DNA of 64,000 nucleotides, from assembly GCF_014138285.1 (NCBI RefSeq), contig NZ_JACGXN010000005.1, forward strand, positions 186,001 through 250,000, in the 5' to 3' direction. The position numbers were made by a program, and so were the translations under genes. The notes beneath the pieces are model-generated. The model was not told where the DNA came from and made no database searches. It saw nothing but the letters and a program-made list of their open reading frames with translations. Positions 61,865 to 64,000 of this stretch are shown piece by piece (the first letter of the stretch is position 1; every line of letters begins with the position of its first letter). Source of the stretch: Phyllobacterium myrsinacearum (GTDB taxonomy: Bacteria > Pseudomonadota > Alphaproteobacteria > Rhizobiales > Rhizobiaceae).

Positions 61865-62856
61865 AAGATCATTTCCGTCTTCTGCTGCTGGGCCTCGCGC
61901 TTTTGACCTGCATCATGTTCGTGGCGTCACTGCTTGTTGGTCCCGCAGCACTCGGCACGTCGGACAGTATCCGCGCCCTGCTGATGGGGCAGGGCGATGC
62001 CATCGTGATTGTCATGCGGGAAATACGGCTGCCGCGGGCGCTGCTCGGCCTGATGATCGGCGCAACGCTCGGGCTCTCCGGTGCGGTGCTGCAGGGCTAT
62101 CTGCGCAATCCGCTGGCGGAACCCGGCCTTCTCGGGGTCAGCGCATCGGCGTCGCTCGGCGCAGTGATTGCCATTTATACCGGCCTGTCGTTGGCCTTTC
62201 CGCTTGCCCTGCCGCTGATGGCGCTCGCAGGCGCCGTGCTTGCGGTCCTGCTGGTACAGGCACTGGCCGGTCGCAGTGCCGGCACGTTGACCATCATTCT
62301 CGCCGGTGTCGCCGTATCGAGTTTTGCCGGGGCGATGACGACACTGGCACTGAACCTGTCGCCCAATCCGTTCGCCGCGATGGAGATCGTCTACTGGATG
62401 CTGGGGTCGCTGACCGACCGGTCTATGCTGCACGTGCAGCTTGCGGCACCATTCATCCTTATGGGCTGGGTACTCCTGTTCAGCCTTGGCCGTTCGCTTG
62501 ATGCGCTGACGCTCGGACCCGATGCGGCGGCCAGCATGGGCATCAACATCAAACGGGTTCAGCTCTTCGCCATTCTGGGCACGGCGGCATCCGTCGGTGC
62601 GGCGACGGCGGTTGCGGGTGCCATCGGGTTTGTCGGCCTTATCGTGCCGCATGTCCTGCGCCCGCTTGTGGGTGCCCGGCCTTCGCGCCTGCTTCCAGCC
62701 AGTGCGCTTGGCGGCGCCTCGATGCTTCTGGGTGCGGATATTCTGGCGCGCCTGATTGCGCCCGACCGCGATTTGAAGCTCGGTGTGCTGACGGCGATCA
62801 TCGGCGCACCGTTCTTCCTCTGGCTTGTGTTCCGCACGCGGAGGGGAATGTCATGA
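61861..62856 (+). CDS. btuC: Cobalamin ABC importer permease BtuC (FecCD family)
   Basis: A 331-residue permease with about ten membrane helices. ATG 61861 overlaps the btuF stop (ATGA). FecCD signatures: REIRLPRALLGLMIGATLGL, SGAVLQGYLRNPLAEPGLLG and FVGLIVPHVLRPLVGARPSR. The cytoplasmic loop contacting BtuD is in this last segment. Confidence 0.94.
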   Translation: MKDHFRLLLLGLALLTCIMFVASLLVGPAALGTSDSIRALLMGQGDAIVIVMREIRLPRALLGLMIGATLGLSGAVLQGYLRNPLAEPGLLGVSASASLGAVIAIYTGLSLAFPLALPLMALAGAVLAVLLVQALAGRSAGTLTIILAGVAVSSFAGAMTTLALNLSPNPFAAMEIVYWMLGSLTDRSMLHVQLAAPFILMGWVLLFSLGRSLDALTLGPDAAASMGINIKRVQLFAILGTAASVGAATAVAGAIGFVGLIVPHVLRPLVGARPSRLLPASALGGASMLLGADILARLIAPDRDLKLGVLTAIIGAPFFLWLVFRTRRGMS

Positions 62857-63653
62857 CCCTCCTCAACCTTTCCCGCCTGCATGTCACACTCGGAACGCGA
62901 CGCGTCCTGCACGATATCTCGCTGGATGTCGGGGCCGGTGAACTCATCGGCCTGATCGGTCCCAATGGTGCAGGCAAATCCACATTGCTCAAAAGCGTTC
63001 TTGGCCTCGTCCCGTCATCAGGCGGGATCAGGATTGCCGGAACCGCTGCTTCCCGGCTGAGCCTCCGCGAGCGGGCCAAACACATCGCCTATCTGCCGCA
63101 GGACAGGGAAATCAGTTGGGCCGTGTCGGTGGAACATCTCGTAGCGCTCGGGCGCACCCCCCATTTGCGCGGGTTCTCCGGACCTGGCGCAAACGATGTT
63201 GCGCTCGTCGAGAGCGCCATGCAGCGCATGGAGATTGCGGCGTTTCGCCATCGCTCGGCGCTGGAACTGTCCGGCGGCGAGCGGGCACGGGTGCTGATTG
63301 CGCGGGCACTTGCACAGGATGCGGCGCTGCTGCTGGCGGACGAGCCGACGGCGGGCCTCGATCCGGCGCATCAGATCGCTCTCATGCAGTCGCTGGCGAA
63401 TATGGTGGGCCAAGGCACTTCGGTTGTCGTTTCGCTGCATGATCTCGGCCTTGCCGCCCGCTGGTGCACGCGGCTTGTGCTGATCCACGAAGGATCGATC
63501 GTGGCGGACGGCATTCCCGCTGACGTGCTGACCGTCGATCACATGCGCGGGATTTATGGGGTCGAGACCTATCTCGAGAAGACCGCACAGGGACTGATTG
63601 TCCAGCCTGTGGCTCTCGTCGGCACTTCACATGATACAGCAGGGAAACGGTGA
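62853..63653 (+). CDS. btuD: Cobalamin ABC importer ATPase BtuD
   Basis: A 266-residue ATPase of the iron-siderophore/B12 class: Walker A GPNGAGKST (36-44), signature LELSGGERARVLIARALAQD, Walker B and D-loop ALLLADEPTAGLDPAH, switch His in VVVSLHDLGLAARW. It pairs with BtuC; overlapping ATGA start. Confidence 0.94.
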   Translation: MTLLNLSRLHVTLGTRRVLHDISLDVGAGELIGLIGPNGAGKSTLLKSVLGLVPSSGGIRIAGTAASRLSLRERAKHIAYLPQDREISWAVSVEHLVALGRTPHLRGFSGPGANDVALVESAMQRMEIAAFRHRSALELSGGERARVLIARALAQDAALLLADEPTAGLDPAHQIALMQSLANMVGQGTSVVVSLHDLGLAARWCTRLVLIHEGSIVADGIPADVLTVDHMRGIYGVETYLEKTAQGLIVQPVALVGTSHDTAGKR

Positions 63654-63991
63654 TGGATCAGCTGCGTGTGCTCCTCACGAAACACATGGCGCTCTGGCAG
63701 TCCAGCTGGAGCATGGGGACATTCGGTGCCATAGCCTATGCTCCTGTCGAAGCGGTGGAACTGAAGAAGCGGATGGTAACCGCCATCAGCGACGGGACGC
63801 CGTGCTCGGCGTTTAAAAAGCCGGCAACGCGGCTTGAGCGCTCGACCCTGCGGGTTGGTTTGCGCCAGCAACTGGCCTTTGCCCGGTCACAAGGCGATCA
63901 TGAACGCGCCGAGACAATTCTTGCATGGCAGAAGGCCTTCGACCGCGAAGCCGGGGAAGCCGAGACGGACGACGACTCGCCCGGTCACTGA
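63653..63991 (+). CDS. Small unknown gene at the end of the cobalamin operon
   Basis: A 112-residue mostly helical protein whose ATG overlaps the btuD stop (TGATG), so it is part of the riboswitch-controlled operon; a GTG one codon earlier is equally possible. No signal peptide, membrane helix or known domain is apparent. The N-terminal part has aromatic residues (MALWQSSWSMGTFGAIAYAP), the middle is basic, and the C-terminus is acidic (FDREAGEAETDDDSPGH). Coupling to a B12 importer suggests a role in corrinoid handling, but nothing in the sequence proves it. Confidence 0.6.
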   Translation: MDQLRVLLTKHMALWQSSWSMGTFGAIAYAPVEAVELKKRMVTAISDGTPCSAFKKPATRLERSTLRVGLRQQLAFARSQGDHERAETILAWQKAFDREAGEAETDDDSPGH

Positions 63992-64000
63992 TACCTAGCC

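Noticed and set aside
1-64000. tRNA or rRNA genes, CRISPR arrays, insertion sequences with transposases, prophage
   Set aside because: None was recognised on either strand; the repeats seen are palindromic intergenic elements, not spaced direct-repeat arrays.

Overview
The window is a gene-dense stretch of an alphaproteobacterial chromosome of the Hyphomicrobiales, most like Brucellaceae/Phyllobacteriaceae (Ochrobactrum-type). This rests on a VjbR-like LuxR regulator beside flhB, an FtcR/Rem orphan regulator, the rhizobial motility set (MotB, MotC, MotE, FlaF, FlbT, divergent FliM), an Aap-type binding protein and rhizobial-style intergenic palindromes. No database search was possible; names rest on recognised sequence motifs and gene order.

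Layout. 1-4.3 kb: a class III nucleotide cyclase cut by the left edge, a nucleotide-sugar dehydrogenase and a DUF3095 protein with a cyclase-like fold. 4.8-40.6 kb: one near-complete flagellar regulon. The minus-strand operon runs motA-fliM-(DUF6468-like)-fliN-fliG-flhB-(unknown), with the vjbR-like gene convergent to its end. The plus-strand units are: DUF1217-flgF-fliI-(unknown); flgB-flgC-fliE-flgG-flgA-flgI-motE-flgH-fliL-fliP; one flagellin with its own terminator; fliF-(fliH-like)-motB-motC-fliK-(lytic transglycosylase); ftcR; flgE-flgK-flgL-flaF-flbT-flgD-fliQ; and flhA-fliR-(fliJ-like)-flgJ-(flgN-like)-(unknown). No chemotaxis genes, visNR, fliD, fliO or luxI are present here. 40.6-41 kb: a PilZ protein. 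41.1-46.2 kb: a CUT1-type ABC importer operon led by a calcineurin-like phosphoesterase. 46.5-49.3 kb: a D,D-carboxypeptidase with SPOR domain, an AAA/DUF4143 ATPase and a 55-residue DUF1127 protein. 49.4-54.1 kb: an Lrp regulator divergent from a 1017-residue kinase-M23-aminotransferase fusion, followed by an amino-acid binding protein. 54.2-57.4 kb: marR-emrA-emrB. 57.6-58.4 kb: a ferredoxin-NADP reductase. 58.7-64 kb: a cobalamin riboswitch controlling btuB-btuF-btuC-btuD and a small unknown gene.

The most notable pattern found by eye is a shared promoter-proximal motif, roughly GCAAG-N-TTC(A/G)CG(C/T)AAGC. It lies about 34-47 bases before the start codon of the first gene in all six structural flagellar transcription units (motA, DUF1217/flgF, flgB, fliF, flgE, flhA), and I did not see it before the flagellin or ftcR. 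I infer it is the binding site of the OmpR-type regulator FtcR/Rem encoded in the middle of the cluster. Other points of interest are the triple-domain fusion with its own Lrp, two large nested palindromic elements inside flagellar operons (fliG/flhB and fliQ/flhA), and hairpins in the ftcR and flagellin leaders.
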